From Tautonia sociabilis (GTDB lineage Bacteria > Planctomycetota > Planctomycetia > Isosphaerales > Isosphaeraceae), in the NCBI RefSeq assembly GCF_003977685.1, contig NZ_RYZH01000015.1, positions 62,001-126,000 of the forward strand: a stretch of DNA of 64,000 nt. The letters are read 5' to 3'. Shown here piece by piece: positions 43,099 to 51,479 of the stretch (position 1 is its first letter; each line of letters starts with the position of its first letter). Below the pieces are notes generated by a model. That model ran no database searches. It saw only the letters and a list, made by a program, of their open reading frames with translations, and was not told the DNA's origin. Both the position numbers and the translations under genes were made by a program.

Positions 43099-43680
43099 CC
43101 CTCCTCGACCCCCGCCGCAGGTTTCCCGGAACAGTTCTCCCGGTCCGTGGCATCACAGGGCTCGGGCATCGCACGGCCCGACTCCGGCCCCGCCGGGCCA
43201 GGGAGGGACAGCAGTTGCTGGCCGAAGGTCCTGGACGCGCCGCGCTAGACTTACCACACCTGTGCACCCGATCCGTACACGGGCGCCGCTGTGGACGGCG
43301 TGACTCCAGCGAATTCAATTGCTTACGCGGTAGACATCGCCGTAGACGCCCCCTGCGGCCCCTGCCCACAACCCATCGATCTCGAAGCGTTTCCGCTGTA
43401 GACGTTGCCTGTCTACGCCCGGGTGCGGGGCTTGCCGTCAGCTCCGCCGCACCGCGGAGGGCAGCCGATCGGGCGGGCCGTCCCCCGGCCGGCAGGGCAG
43501 GGGGCCTCGATGAGTGGTCGCGGGATCGACGGACAGTCCCCGGGCAGTCCTCATCGCCGACAGGAGCCGTCGGGGGGTGCCGATCCCCGTTCGGGGGCAG
43601 GAGATCGCAGGAGCCGGCGAGGGTGACTGGCCGACCTTCCGGATGGCGGCGACAATGGGGAAAGGGGCCCGGCGGGCGGG
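43099..43680. other. Intergenic region with GTAGAC repeats
   Basis: A 582-bp gap without a convincing gene. Between 43328 and 43417 it holds three direct copies of GTAGAC (43329, 43342, 43397) and one inverted GTCTAC (43411), set in similar context (CGCNGTAGAC, then TYGCC or GCC). These may be regulator-binding sites for the gene at 43681 or transfer-related repeats. Confidence 0.5.
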
Positions 43681-44745
43681 ATGGGAGTACCAAGGCGACG
43701 TCCCAACCAATTTGTGAAGATCGGTCGGCCGAAGGACGCGATCCTTTGGGGGCGACGAATCCGGAGCGCCACGGTGGCAAAAGACAGGTCCGAACACGAC
43801 TGGCAGGAACGCCGCCCGCGGGAAAGCTCCGTCACCGGTGGTTCTTCGACCGGACGCCATGTCGTTCCAGGCTACGATCCCGCGGCCCACGGCTTCGCCA
43901 CGGTGCAGGAGCATGAGGCCAGTTGCCGGTACTCTCCTTGGGTTGAGAAGGACCAGGTCACATGGAGCGATGCGGAACGATCCGTCTATTCGTGCTTGGT
44001 CAGCGCCATCGAAAAAATCGGAGCGACCGAAAAACTCAAGGTGCTTCTGGGCACCGATCTTGGGTTGCGGTTGTCCTATCAGGGCCCGTTTTCGATTGAT
44101 GCACCGATCGAGCCAGAGCCGCAATCGGTGCTCGGAGCCATGGTGGAGGAGCTGCTGGTCCAGGATAAGGACACGCTGCATCACCACGTGCAGATCTCGG
44201 ACAATCCGCTGAGCTCCTACGTGCTCCGTCTCAGCGTCGCCGCGCTGCCTCGTTGGCAGCGCGAGTTGACTAGGGAACGGAAAGCGGTCGATGATCACCT
44301 CGTGGAGCGAATCGAGAAGGAGAGGCAGCAGAAGGAACAGCAGCTCGTGGAACTAACGTTGCCGCGAGCGATTCCGCTCGAGCACGATTCGGTAAGTGAG
44401 GTCGAAGAAGGCATCGAGCGCCTATCGAAATATGTAGCCGAGATCCATAAGCCGGTCGTGATTGCTCTGCAGGGCCTCCTGGACCGCCTTCACGAGATCA
44501 AGAATCTCGGCTCTTACGAGGCAAATGCCCACGCTGCATCCGAGATATATCGTTTGGCGAAGGCCTGCGACATGGATCTGATCTATGAAGGGACACCAGT
44601 CGCCATTGGATGCGTCAAACGATCGGATTACAAGCAGGGAGCGTTCCGGCTCCGAACCCTGAGCGGCAAGGCCGAGACGATCCTCACGAGCAAGAACTTT
44701 CCCTCGCTCCAACTTTCGCCGCTGGATGCGACACGTCAGGGATAA
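43681..44745 (+). CDS. Unknown protein with long helical segments
   Basis: 354 residues from the ATG at 43681; the true start may be later. No family recognised. The middle has a charged coiled coil (ERKAVDDHLVERIEKERQQK), and the end a compact domain (CDMDLIYEGTPVAIGCVKRS). Codon use is less GC-rich than that of the neighbours, which suggests recent acquisition. It lies just upstream of the strong operator-bearing promoter at 44772, so a regulatory role is possible but there is no visible DNA-binding motif. Confidence 0.6.
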   Translation: MGVPRRRPNQFVKIGRPKDAILWGRRIRSATVAKDRSEHDWQERRPRESSVTGGSSTGRHVVPGYDPAAHGFATVQEHEASCRYSPWVEKDQVTWSDAERSVYSCLVSAIEKIGATEKLKVLLGTDLGLRLSYQGPFSIDAPIEPEPQSVLGAMVEELLVQDKDTLHHHVQISDNPLSSYVLRLSVAALPRWQRELTRERKAVDDHLVERIEKERQQKEQQLVELTLPRAIPLEHDSVSEVEEGIERLSKYVAEIHKPVVIALQGLLDRLHEIKNLGSYEANAHAASEIYRLAKACDMDLIYEGTPVAIGCVKRSDYKQGAFRLRTLSGKAETILTSKNFPSLQLSPLDATRQG

Positions 44746-44771
44746 TTTCCTGAAAAATTCCGAACCGCGGC

Positions 44772-44826
44772 TTGACTCTTACCAAATTGGTCAGGATAAT
44801 CCCGGTGTACTGACCAATGTGGTCAG
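44772..44826 (+). promoter_or_regulatory. Strong promoter with two 17-bp operators
   Basis: TTGACT (44772-44777), 17-bp spacer, GATAAT (44795-44800). The spacer is itself an imperfect palindrome, CTTACCAAATTGGTCAG (44778-44794), and a perfect one, CTGACCAATGTGGTCAG (44810-44826), follows the -10 element. The two start 32 bp apart, three helix turns. A dimeric repressor would shut this promoter. It faces the genes at 44968-53710. Confidence 0.8.
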
Positions 44827-44967
44827 AAAGGTTCCGGGGCGAGGGGTCGAGATTCTCTTCCGCACGGAATACCTAGAGCACGACGCTGCCGCACACTGTC
44901 GCCCCCTTCCGTGAGGACACGCCAACTCGGCGAGCGGTTCTCCGACCGCGCTGAGCGGGAGGTGCCG

Positions 44968-45096
44968 ATGAGTCCGCGCCAATGGTTCGCGAAACTGATC
45001 ACCAGATTCTTGCACGGCGTCGATTCGGCGAGGCGTGAGATCGGCTCGACCTTCCGCGTCGGCGTCATGCGGAGGCGAGAGGAGGTGACCTCATGA
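44968..45096 (+). CDS. Truncated paralogue of the protein at 45995-46624
   Basis: 42 residues. Its start SPRQWFAKLITRFLHG and its end VDSARREIGSTFRVGVM match the start (NLRERFMNLITKFLYG) and a later part (VDPARREIVSTFRVGVM) of 45995-46624, so about 45 internal residues are missing. The leader (GCGGGAGGTGCCG before the ATG) is also duplicated. It is probably non-functional, or a short protein retained for its start signals. It overlaps the next gene by 4 nt. Confidence 0.6.
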   Translation: MSPRQWFAKLITRFLHGVDSARREIGSTFRVGVMRRREEVTS

Positions 45097-45875
45097 ACGG
45101 CAGCAAGTTCGCCCAGAGGTGTGCGTTGGCCTACATGGCCCGTTATGGGGCGTGGCTCGGGTTGGAGAGGCGCGAGGGTCGCCCTCGGACGTGGACCCGG
45201 GCGGATCCCGCGCTCCTGCGGCGGGTCGCCCGAGCCTGGGGGAACGCCCGGCATGCCCCGACCGATGACGTGGTCAGGCTCCACTACGGACGCCTGATCC
45301 GGGAGACGGACCTCCAGTACCGCCACATGCTCGATTACGGCCTGAAGGTCATCCTGTACGAGGGACCGGCTGAGCAGCAGCCCTACCGGGGCTACGAGGA
45401 CATGGTGGCGGACATCGAGACCAATCGCCGCCTGGTCATCTGGCCCCACGATACCCACATGCCGGCCGATCACCCGCTCCTCCGGGCGACGAGCGGCGGC
45501 GTGACCGCCAATATCCAGTTCCGCACCGTGCACGACGTCCTCGGGCACGCCCTCGGCCACGACATCTCGATCGCTGGCGAGGAGGCGACCTACGCCGAGC
45601 AGACGACACTCTACAGCCGGGCGGCCTGGCCCGCCCTGGCGAGCGAGATTCGCGGACAAAACGCCTGGCTCTTCTACGGGCCGCACCTCTTTCGAGCGGA
45701 CGGGAGCCTGCCGAAACGCGGCGATGCTGACTACATCCCGTGGACGGAGCGGCCGTACCCCGAGCAGAAGGCGGTCATCCTGCCACCGGAGTTCTGGGTG
45801 CCGGTCGTCACGGAGGAGGCCGGGGCCCCCGATAATCGCACCAACGGCTCGCTGGCGTTACAAGCCGCCGTCTGA
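45093..45875 (+). CDS. Uncharacterised mobile-element protein with HDxxGH motif
   Basis: 260 residues from the ATG at 45093. The central block QFRTVHDVLGHALGHD is followed by GEEATYAEQTTLYSRAAWPA and SEIRGQNAWLFYGPHLF. The combination His-Asp-x2-Gly-His, Glu, and E-x-RGQN recalls an uncharacterised family common in phages and plasmids, in which His and Glu residues probably bind metal. No role is established. It sits between the two related copies at 44968 and 45995 and shares the operator-controlled promoter. Confidence 0.7.
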   Translation: MNGSKFAQRCALAYMARYGAWLGLERREGRPRTWTRADPALLRRVARAWGNARHAPTDDVVRLHYGRLIRETDLQYRHMLDYGLKVILYEGPAEQQPYRGYEDMVADIETNRRLVIWPHDTHMPADHPLLRATSGGVTANIQFRTVHDVLGHALGHDISIAGEEATYAEQTTLYSRAAWPALASEIRGQNAWLFYGPHLFRADGSLPKRGDADYIPWTERPYPEQKAVILPPEFWVPVVTEEAGAPDNRTNGSLALQAAV

Positions 45876-45994
45876 CGGCTCCGGACCGCCGACGCCACGG
45901 ATGGCGCCCCCGTCGAGACCTCCGTCCATGTCCCCCGAGCGCTCGCCGATCCGGCGAGCCGTTTCTCCGACCGCGTCTAAAGCGGGAGGTGCCG

Positions 45995-46624
45995 ATGAAT
46001 CTCCGTGAACGGTTCATGAACTTGATCACCAAGTTTCTGTACGGCTCGCTGGCCCTGAAGGCCCAGGAGGAGGCCCAGGCCCTCCACGCCGATGCCGTGC
46101 GGGCTGCCGCCGAGGGCCTGCGAAGCACCATGGCCGCCATGGAAGAGGCCGAGCAGTACCTGAAGGGAGACGATGTCGATCCCGCGAGACGGGAGATCGT
46201 CTCGACGTTTCGCGTGGGGGTCATGCTGATGTCCGAGCAGGTCACGGACATGCTCCGCACGCCGCTATCCGATGACGAGGTGCGGAAGGAACGGCTGAAC
46301 GCCCCTTTCGACCGATCGACGAACTCCGAGAACGGATCCGCAGCGGCCGGTGGAACGCTGCCGGTGCCGGGGCAGGGGAGGGGGCGGGGCGAGGGCAACA
46401 ACCTGAGCCTGCCACCGCCGGGCCGCCCGGATCAGGCCCAGACGAATGGATCCTCGCCTCCCTCCGCGCCGCCATCCTCGGAGAACGCGGAGCCGCCGAA
46501 GCGCAGGCGGGGCCGACCACCGGGGACGGGCAAGCGACAACGCGAGGCCAGGGAACGGGCCGCCCGGGAGGCGATGGAGCAGCAATCCCGCACCGCCCAG
46601 CAGGGGGACACCAACGGATCCTGA
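45995..46624 (+). CDS. Protein of unknown function with helical N-terminus and basic tail
   Basis: 209 residues from the ATG at 45995, with AGCGGGAGG upstream. The first 95 residues form helices (LITKFLYGSLALKAQEEAQA, EGLRSTMAAMEEAEQYLKGD, IVSTFRVGVMLMSEQVTDML). The last 110 are low-complexity: Pro/Ser/Gly then an AT-hook-like RRGRPPGTGKRQREARE. It may bind DNA or a transfer protein. A deleted copy lies at 44968-45096. Confidence 0.65.
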   Translation: MNLRERFMNLITKFLYGSLALKAQEEAQALHADAVRAAAEGLRSTMAAMEEAEQYLKGDDVDPARREIVSTFRVGVMLMSEQVTDMLRTPLSDDEVRKERLNAPFDRSTNSENGSAAAGGTLPVPGQGRGRGEGNNLSLPPPGRPDQAQTNGSSPPSAPPSSENAEPPKRRRGRPPGTGKRQREARERAAREAMEQQSRTAQQGDTNGS

Positions 46625-46686
46625 GTCGGCCCGACTCGGAGCCCGAAGGAGATCCCGAAAGAAGTCGATCCAGATCACGCGCGCGG

Positions 46687-47082
46687 TTGCTCCATCGAGG
46701 GCCGCTCTACGGGCTAACCGCCGCAGTGCTACTCATCGCCGCGTTCATCCTGGGCATCCCCCTCGGGGAACGAAGCAGCGACAGCGACGCGATCACAACC
46801 AACGACGCCCGCAAACGACCGGCCCCCGAGGCCTGGAGGAACCTCGACCGATGGCCGTCGCCGGACCCCGTCCGTAGCCATTCCGGGAAGTCTGCTCCGG
46901 CGGTGTGGCGGGACATCGATACGCGGGGCATTTCGGCCAGAGCCACGAATTCGACAGCGACGTCCGACCTTGCAGATCAGACACGTCCGGCCCCCGAAGC
47001 CCACGGCTTCGTGCATCACCAGCAGGAGGCGTTCCGGGATGCCGCGATCCGGGTCAGGGAATGGATCGATTCACATTTCTGA
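46687..47082 (+). CDS. Small membrane protein, stand-alone version of the coupling protein tail
   Basis: 131 residues from a TTG at 46687; similarity to its homologue extends about 20 codons upstream, so the true start is unsettled. A membrane helix (LYGLTAAVLLIAAFILGIPL) is followed by a linker with two Ala-Pro-x-x-W-R repeats (APEAWRNLDRW, APAVWRDIDTRG) and an end HGFVHHQQEAFRDAAIRVRE. The C-terminal 170 residues of 47141-49828 share all of these. It may anchor or tune that ATPase. Confidence 0.6.
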   Translation: MLHRGPLYGLTAAVLLIAAFILGIPLGERSSDSDAITTNDARKRPAPEAWRNLDRWPSPDPVRSHSGKSAPAVWRDIDTRGISARATNSTATSDLADQTRPAPEAHGFVHHQQEAFRDAAIRVREWIDSHF

Positions 47083-47140
47083 CGGCGATTGTCGCGAGTT
47101 CGCCGACAACGGCCAGGTCCCGGGAGACCAGGAGGTACCG

Positions 47141-49828
47141 ATGTTCTCAAACGAAGATCTCGAGAGCCCAACCTTCTTTCGTCTTGATCGGTTGCCCGCA
47201 CGCACGCGGCCGCACGGGTCTCGGATCCACGGCGATGCGCGGTTCGCCACGGAGGCCGACCTGCGGGCGTTCCTGGACCCGCCCGACGAGGAACATCCCG
47301 CCTACCTCGACGACGTCAGCCTGCTGACCGACGCGCCCGAGGGCGGCGGGTATGCCCCGATCTGGAAGACTCGGCTGTACTTACCCGCCGAGATCCGACG
47401 ACGGAACATGTTGGCCGTCGGCCGCATCGGATCCGGGAAGACCTCAGAAATGTTTCTCCCGCTGATCAACTCCGACATCAAGGACACCGAGGCCTCGGTC
47501 GTCACGATCGACGTCAAGGGTGACCAGCACCAGAAGCTGACCCCCTTCGTCGAGAAGCACCGTCCGGGTACGTCGATCGTGGTCATCAATCTGACCGAGC
47601 CGGATCGCACGACCCATGCCTGGAACCCGTTCGCCCACCAGGACGACGAAGGAACCGTGCTGGACGACGCCGAGAGTTTCTGTCAGGCGACCCAGACCTT
47701 GCGCGGCAGCCGGGACAGCCCCTTCTGGGACTCCAACGCGGCCCGCTGGATCACGGCGGTGATCCTCTGCCTGAAGAAGACCCGGGGGGCCGTCTGCCCG
47801 GCCGACGTCCACCGTGCGCTCGAACTGCCGCGGGACCAGCTGCTGGCGCTGTTGATGGCCCATCCCGACGTCGCGTTTGCGTCGGGGGTCCACAGCTTCC
47901 TGGCTTCGGGCTCGCACAACGCCGAGACCGTCCAGGCCCAGGCCCAGATGCACCTGCGGGCGCTGCGGGACCCGGGGCTGGCCAGCGTCACATCAATCAA
48001 CGAATTCCGGTCCACGTGTCTGTTCGAGCGGCCAACAATCCTGATCTTCGAACTGCACCAGGGCTCGGTGGAGAAGCTGCGAGCCTTCGTCAACCTGTTC
48101 TTCGCCCAACTGTTCCGCGAGGCTGCCCGCTGTGCGATGGCCCAACCGGGCTGCCGGCTGCCCCGGCCCCTGAACCTCTACCTGGACGACTTCACCGCGG
48201 CGGTCGGCCGGATCCCCGACCTTGGCCAGCACCTGAACCTGGCCCGCTCGCGGGACGTCCGGGTGATCGCCGCGGTCCAGTCCCTGTCCCAGATCGAGCA
48301 CACGTACGGCACCGAGGCCCGCGACATCCTCGCCGCCTTCGGCACCAAGCTGTTCAAGTCGGTCGAGCAGCACGACGCCGAGTGGGCGTCGCTGCAGTCC
48401 GGGACCTGCACGGTCGAGGCCGTCGACGAGGTCCAGGAGGTGGGCGAGTTCGGCGACGGGCCGCGCACGGTGACGCGGACGGTCCGCCCCGTCGCGCGGC
48501 CCCTGCTGCTGCGGGAGGAGATCCAGAGTTCCCCCGAGCACTTCCTCTACGGGCGGGCCTGGACGGCGTTCTTCCCCGATATCCCCCCCGTGCAGCTCTG
48601 GCTCCGCGCCGCCCACAACCTGCCGGAGATGGCCGGCCCGATGGCCGAGGCCGCGCGGCGGCCCCGGCCGGCCCGGCTCCGCGAGACGCCGCTCCGATAC
48701 ACCCCTGTGGTCATCACGACCGGGTTGCCAGCCACCAGGATGACCGACACGACGAGCATGACCACCGAGCAAGGGTCCGCGAGGCTCCGCGATGTCAAGG
48801 AGACCATCGGCTGGGCCAATACATCGGGGAACGCCCGCAAGTGGTGGGAAGCCTTGGAGAGCCAGAACCGGCACCGGCCTGGCTTGGTGCTCCGACTGGC
48901 TGAGGAGCTGGCAGGCCGCAAGTCGACGATCACCGAGTTCTTCCTGGCCTACGTCGACTCGCGCACCAACAACCTCCAGGCCAACCTCCACTACCTCGAC
49001 TTCATGCGACTCAAGAGGGAGGAAGAGGAACAGAAGCGGAAAGCTCGCGAGCAATCCTCGCCGAAGCCTCGTGAGGTTCAGGAACCGCGCGGAGGGGCCA
49101 ACGTCACGGGGTCCGGGAACAATGACCTGGAAACTCCGCCGATATCCACCAAGCGAGCGCCACCGGGGGTCGGGGCTGCACCGAGATCGGGCCTTCAAAC
49201 GAGCCATGTGGAAAGCGCCGAGGCCGTCATCACCGACCGAGGCACGGGACCATCGTCGGCGTCGGGTCGGCCCGATCCGGGGCCCGAGGAGAACGCCTGG
49301 CGATCCCCGAGCGGGCCATGCCGCGGGAAGTTCCCCCGAGGGCCGCTCTTCGGGCTCGCCGCAGCGATGCTGCTCATCGCCCCCGCGTTCACCCTGGAGA
49401 TCCCGTGGGGACGGCAACGCGAAGGGGGCGAGGAGACGAGCGCGACCGACGTACGCCCCAAACGACAAGTCCCCGTGGCCTCAAGGGGCGTCGCTCGACA
49501 CCCCAGTCCCGGATCCGGTAGCGACCCGACGCGATGGGCGGCGCCCGCGGCCTGGAGGGACCTCGGCCGGCTCGCTCGATCCGGGTCCGGCCGGGCCAAC
49601 CCCGCAACGCCTGCCCCGCCCGCCTCCGCCGGCGACCGCCCCCAGAGGGCAGCCCCGGCCGCGTGGCGGACCCTCGACACGCAAGGCACGTCGTCCGCCG
49701 CGTCCGCCGGCCCGCGGGCCGGAACGGCCCCCGCCGACGGCGGCCGCGGCTTCCGGTACCACCAGCATCAGGCCCTCGAACAGGCCGCAAGGGAGGTGAG
49801 AGGATGGCTCGGCTCATGGTCAGACTGA
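47141..49828 (+). CDS. VirD4/TraG-like coupling ATPase 2 with a membrane tail
   Basis: 895 residues from the ATG at 47141, with AGGAGG 5 nt upstream. Walker A is AVGRIGSGKTSE (about residue 90) and the Walker B region is RPLNLYLDDFTAAVG. Coupling-type blocks follow (ARSRDVRVIAAVQSLSQIEH, FGTKLFKSVEQHDAEW). Unlike ordinary VirD4, the predicted membrane helix is near the C-terminus (LFGLAAAMLLIAPAFTLEI), in a tail that duplicates the small protein at 46687-47082. The N-terminal 75 residues have no membrane span. It is probably part of DNA transfer; which relaxase it serves is unknown. Confidence 0.82.
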   Translation: MFSNEDLESPTFFRLDRLPARTRPHGSRIHGDARFATEADLRAFLDPPDEEHPAYLDDVSLLTDAPEGGGYAPIWKTRLYLPAEIRRRNMLAVGRIGSGKTSEMFLPLINSDIKDTEASVVTIDVKGDQHQKLTPFVEKHRPGTSIVVINLTEPDRTTHAWNPFAHQDDEGTVLDDAESFCQATQTLRGSRDSPFWDSNAARWITAVILCLKKTRGAVCPADVHRALELPRDQLLALLMAHPDVAFASGVHSFLASGSHNAETVQAQAQMHLRALRDPGLASVTSINEFRSTCLFERPTILIFELHQGSVEKLRAFVNLFFAQLFREAARCAMAQPGCRLPRPLNLYLDDFTAAVGRIPDLGQHLNLARSRDVRVIAAVQSLSQIEHTYGTEARDILAAFGTKLFKSVEQHDAEWASLQSGTCTVEAVDEVQEVGEFGDGPRTVTRTVRPVARPLLLREEIQSSPEHFLYGRAWTAFFPDIPPVQLWLRAAHNLPEMAGPMAEAARRPRPARLRETPLRYTPVVITTGLPATRMTDTTSMTTEQGSARLRDVKETIGWANTSGNARKWWEALESQNRHRPGLVLRLAEELAGRKSTITEFFLAYVDSRTNNLQANLHYLDFMRLKREEEEQKRKAREQSSPKPREVQEPRGGANVTGSGNNDLETPPISTKRAPPGVGAAPRSGLQTSHVESAEAVITDRGTGPSSASGRPDPGPEENAWRSPSGPCRGKFPRGPLFGLAAAMLLIAPAFTLEIPWGRQREGGEETSATDVRPKRQVPVASRGVARHPSPGSGSDPTRWAAPAAWRDLGRLARSGSGRANPATPAPPASAGDRPQRAAPAAWRTLDTQGTSSAASAGPRAGTAPADGGRGFRYHQHQALEQAAREVRGWLGSWSD

Positions 49829-50961
49829 TCGCGATCACCGTCGTCACCACGCCGATCGCGGCGGCCCGCGCCCAGGATGCGCCGATGGGGGAGGCGCCCG
49901 ATCGGCAGCAGCAGCAACAGCCCGAGGAGTTCTATCCCGAGGACCCGGCGATCGAGCTGGCCAACGCGGCGTCGGCGAGGATCGCCCGGGAAGAGCGGGA
50001 ACTCGATTCCCTGATGGAGGCGTTCCTCGACGCCGTCGACGCGACGCCCCCCGGCGCGTTCGACCCGGAGAAGGAGGCCATGACCGCCGACCTCATGCGT
50101 CGGGTCGCCCGCGGCATGGTCGCCCAGGGCCGGCAGATCATCGACCACTGGGAGGAGATGACGGCCCAGGCCGAGCAGCTCGAGAAGTCGCTCGACTCGG
50201 CCCCGGCCCGGTTCCGGGCGGCCGCCGAGGTGTACCGCGGCTACGCCGAGGCCGAGGAGTTCGAGGACCTGAGCGCCCTCTACCTCGACACGGCGCAGAT
50301 GTTCGAGGGCAAGGCGAGGCTCGCCGAGCAGGAACAGCAGAGCCTCGGCGCCCTCACCGACGACGACCTCGTCAAGTACATCCGGCACGTCACGCGCTAT
50401 TACGAGCGAATCATCCCGGCCCTCGAATACGCGGACGACCTGACCGCGGCGACGAGGTACGACGCCTTCGTCGAACGGCTGCGCAACTTCAAGGAACGGC
50501 ACCAGCAGCTCGAGGAGGCGGTGCGCACGCTGCGCGACAAGGCCCTCGGCGAGAACGCCTTCGACGAGGGCATCCGGGAGAAGCACAAGGCCGAGGAAGC
50601 CGCGGTGAGGGCCGCGGCGGCCCCCGCCGTCCGGCCCGGCACGCGGACCGCCCCGGAGAGGGCCGATCAGATCGGGGCCTCCAATCCCCATTTCGCCCGG
50701 CTCGGCCTGGCTTTCGAGGAGGAATTCGACTTCGATCGGCTCGACCTGGTTGCCGAGGAGGAATCGAACCTGGATCTCCCCCCGCATGAGTGGGATGCCG
50801 AGGAGGAATTCAACTTCGATCTCCCTCCAGTTGACGGCTACGTGGTGGAGCAGACAGCCCAAGACCGTCACCGGATCAGGCGCGAGCAGGCCGCAAGCTA
50901 CACCCGGGAGCAGGGCAGGCGTCCGGCGCCGCGGCTTCCATCGCGAGAGCAGGCTCCATGA
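49804..50961 (+). CDS. Secreted, coiled-coil protein in the transfer operon
   Basis: 385 residues from the ATG at 49804, overlapping the previous gene by 25 nt. A signal peptide (MARLMVRLIAITVVTTPIAA) precedes a long helical region (about 50-290) with repeated Glu/Arg heptads. Near residues 305-345 come three acidic repeats built on EEEFxFDLPP (EEEFDFDRLDL, EEESNLDLPP, EEEFNFDLPP). It resembles in style the TrbJ/VirB5-like secreted helical proteins of transfer systems, but I see no direct family match. Confidence 0.68.
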   Translation: MARLMVRLIAITVVTTPIAAARAQDAPMGEAPDRQQQQQPEEFYPEDPAIELANAASARIAREERELDSLMEAFLDAVDATPPGAFDPEKEAMTADLMRRVARGMVAQGRQIIDHWEEMTAQAEQLEKSLDSAPARFRAAAEVYRGYAEAEEFEDLSALYLDTAQMFEGKARLAEQEQQSLGALTDDDLVKYIRHVTRYYERIIPALEYADDLTAATRYDAFVERLRNFKERHQQLEEAVRTLRDKALGENAFDEGIREKHKAEEAAVRAAAAPAVRPGTRTAPERADQIGASNPHFARLGLAFEEEFDFDRLDLVAEEESNLDLPPHEWDAEEEFNFDLPPVDGYVVEQTAQDRHRIRREQAASYTREQGRRPAPRLPSREQAP

Positions 50962-51479
50962 CGGGGCGATCGCGGCAACTCGTGCTGCGGGGAGCACGGA
51001 CGCTCCCCCTGGCCGCGACCAGGGCGGCCGCGTTCCTGCTGTTCATCGCGGCCGTCCATCTCATCGCCCTGGGTGTCCTCGGAGCGGAGCCCCGACTCAT
51101 CGGGTACGCCACCGTCCCGCTCTGCCTCATCAGTTTGATCTTCAGGAGAACAAGTTCACGAGCACTCCGCTTCACCGCCGCCCTCTACTGGGTACTGTTC
51201 AAGACCAGCTATTTCGCCTGTTCGGCAGCGGTTTTCCTCATCGGCGTGGCCTTCTACGCGGGCGGGGGCTGGATCGAGGACCTCGTCCTGCTCGCGTTCG
51301 GCCTGGTCGTCGCCATCATTGGCCTCGGATTCATCTTCCTACCGAAGCTCCTGGCTCGCCGGCCCGAGCCCCAGCGACTGCCGAGGCGAATCACGCCCGT
51401 CATTCCCGATCATCACGCGGCCGAGCGGCAGGCCGCGGCCGAACTCGGCAGGCTCTACCGCAAGGAGCGGAGACGATGA
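50958..51479 (+). CDS. Small multi-pass membrane protein
   Basis: 173 residues with about four membrane helices (AAAFLLFIAAVHLIALGVLG, LIGYATVPLCLISLIF, YWVLFKTSYFACSAAVFLIG, LVLLAFGLVVAIIGLGFIF) and a basic cytoplasmic tail. Its ATG overlaps the previous stop and its own stop overlaps the start of the next gene (ATGA both times), so the three are tightly coupled. Likely the membrane partner of the coupling ATPase that follows. Confidence 0.75.
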   Translation: MTGRSRQLVLRGARTLPLAATRAAAFLLFIAAVHLIALGVLGAEPRLIGYATVPLCLISLIFRRTSSRALRFTAALYWVLFKTSYFACSAAVFLIGVAFYAGGGWIEDLVLLAFGLVVAIIGLGFIFLPKLLARRPEPQRLPRRITPVIPDHHAAERQAAAELGRLYRKERRR

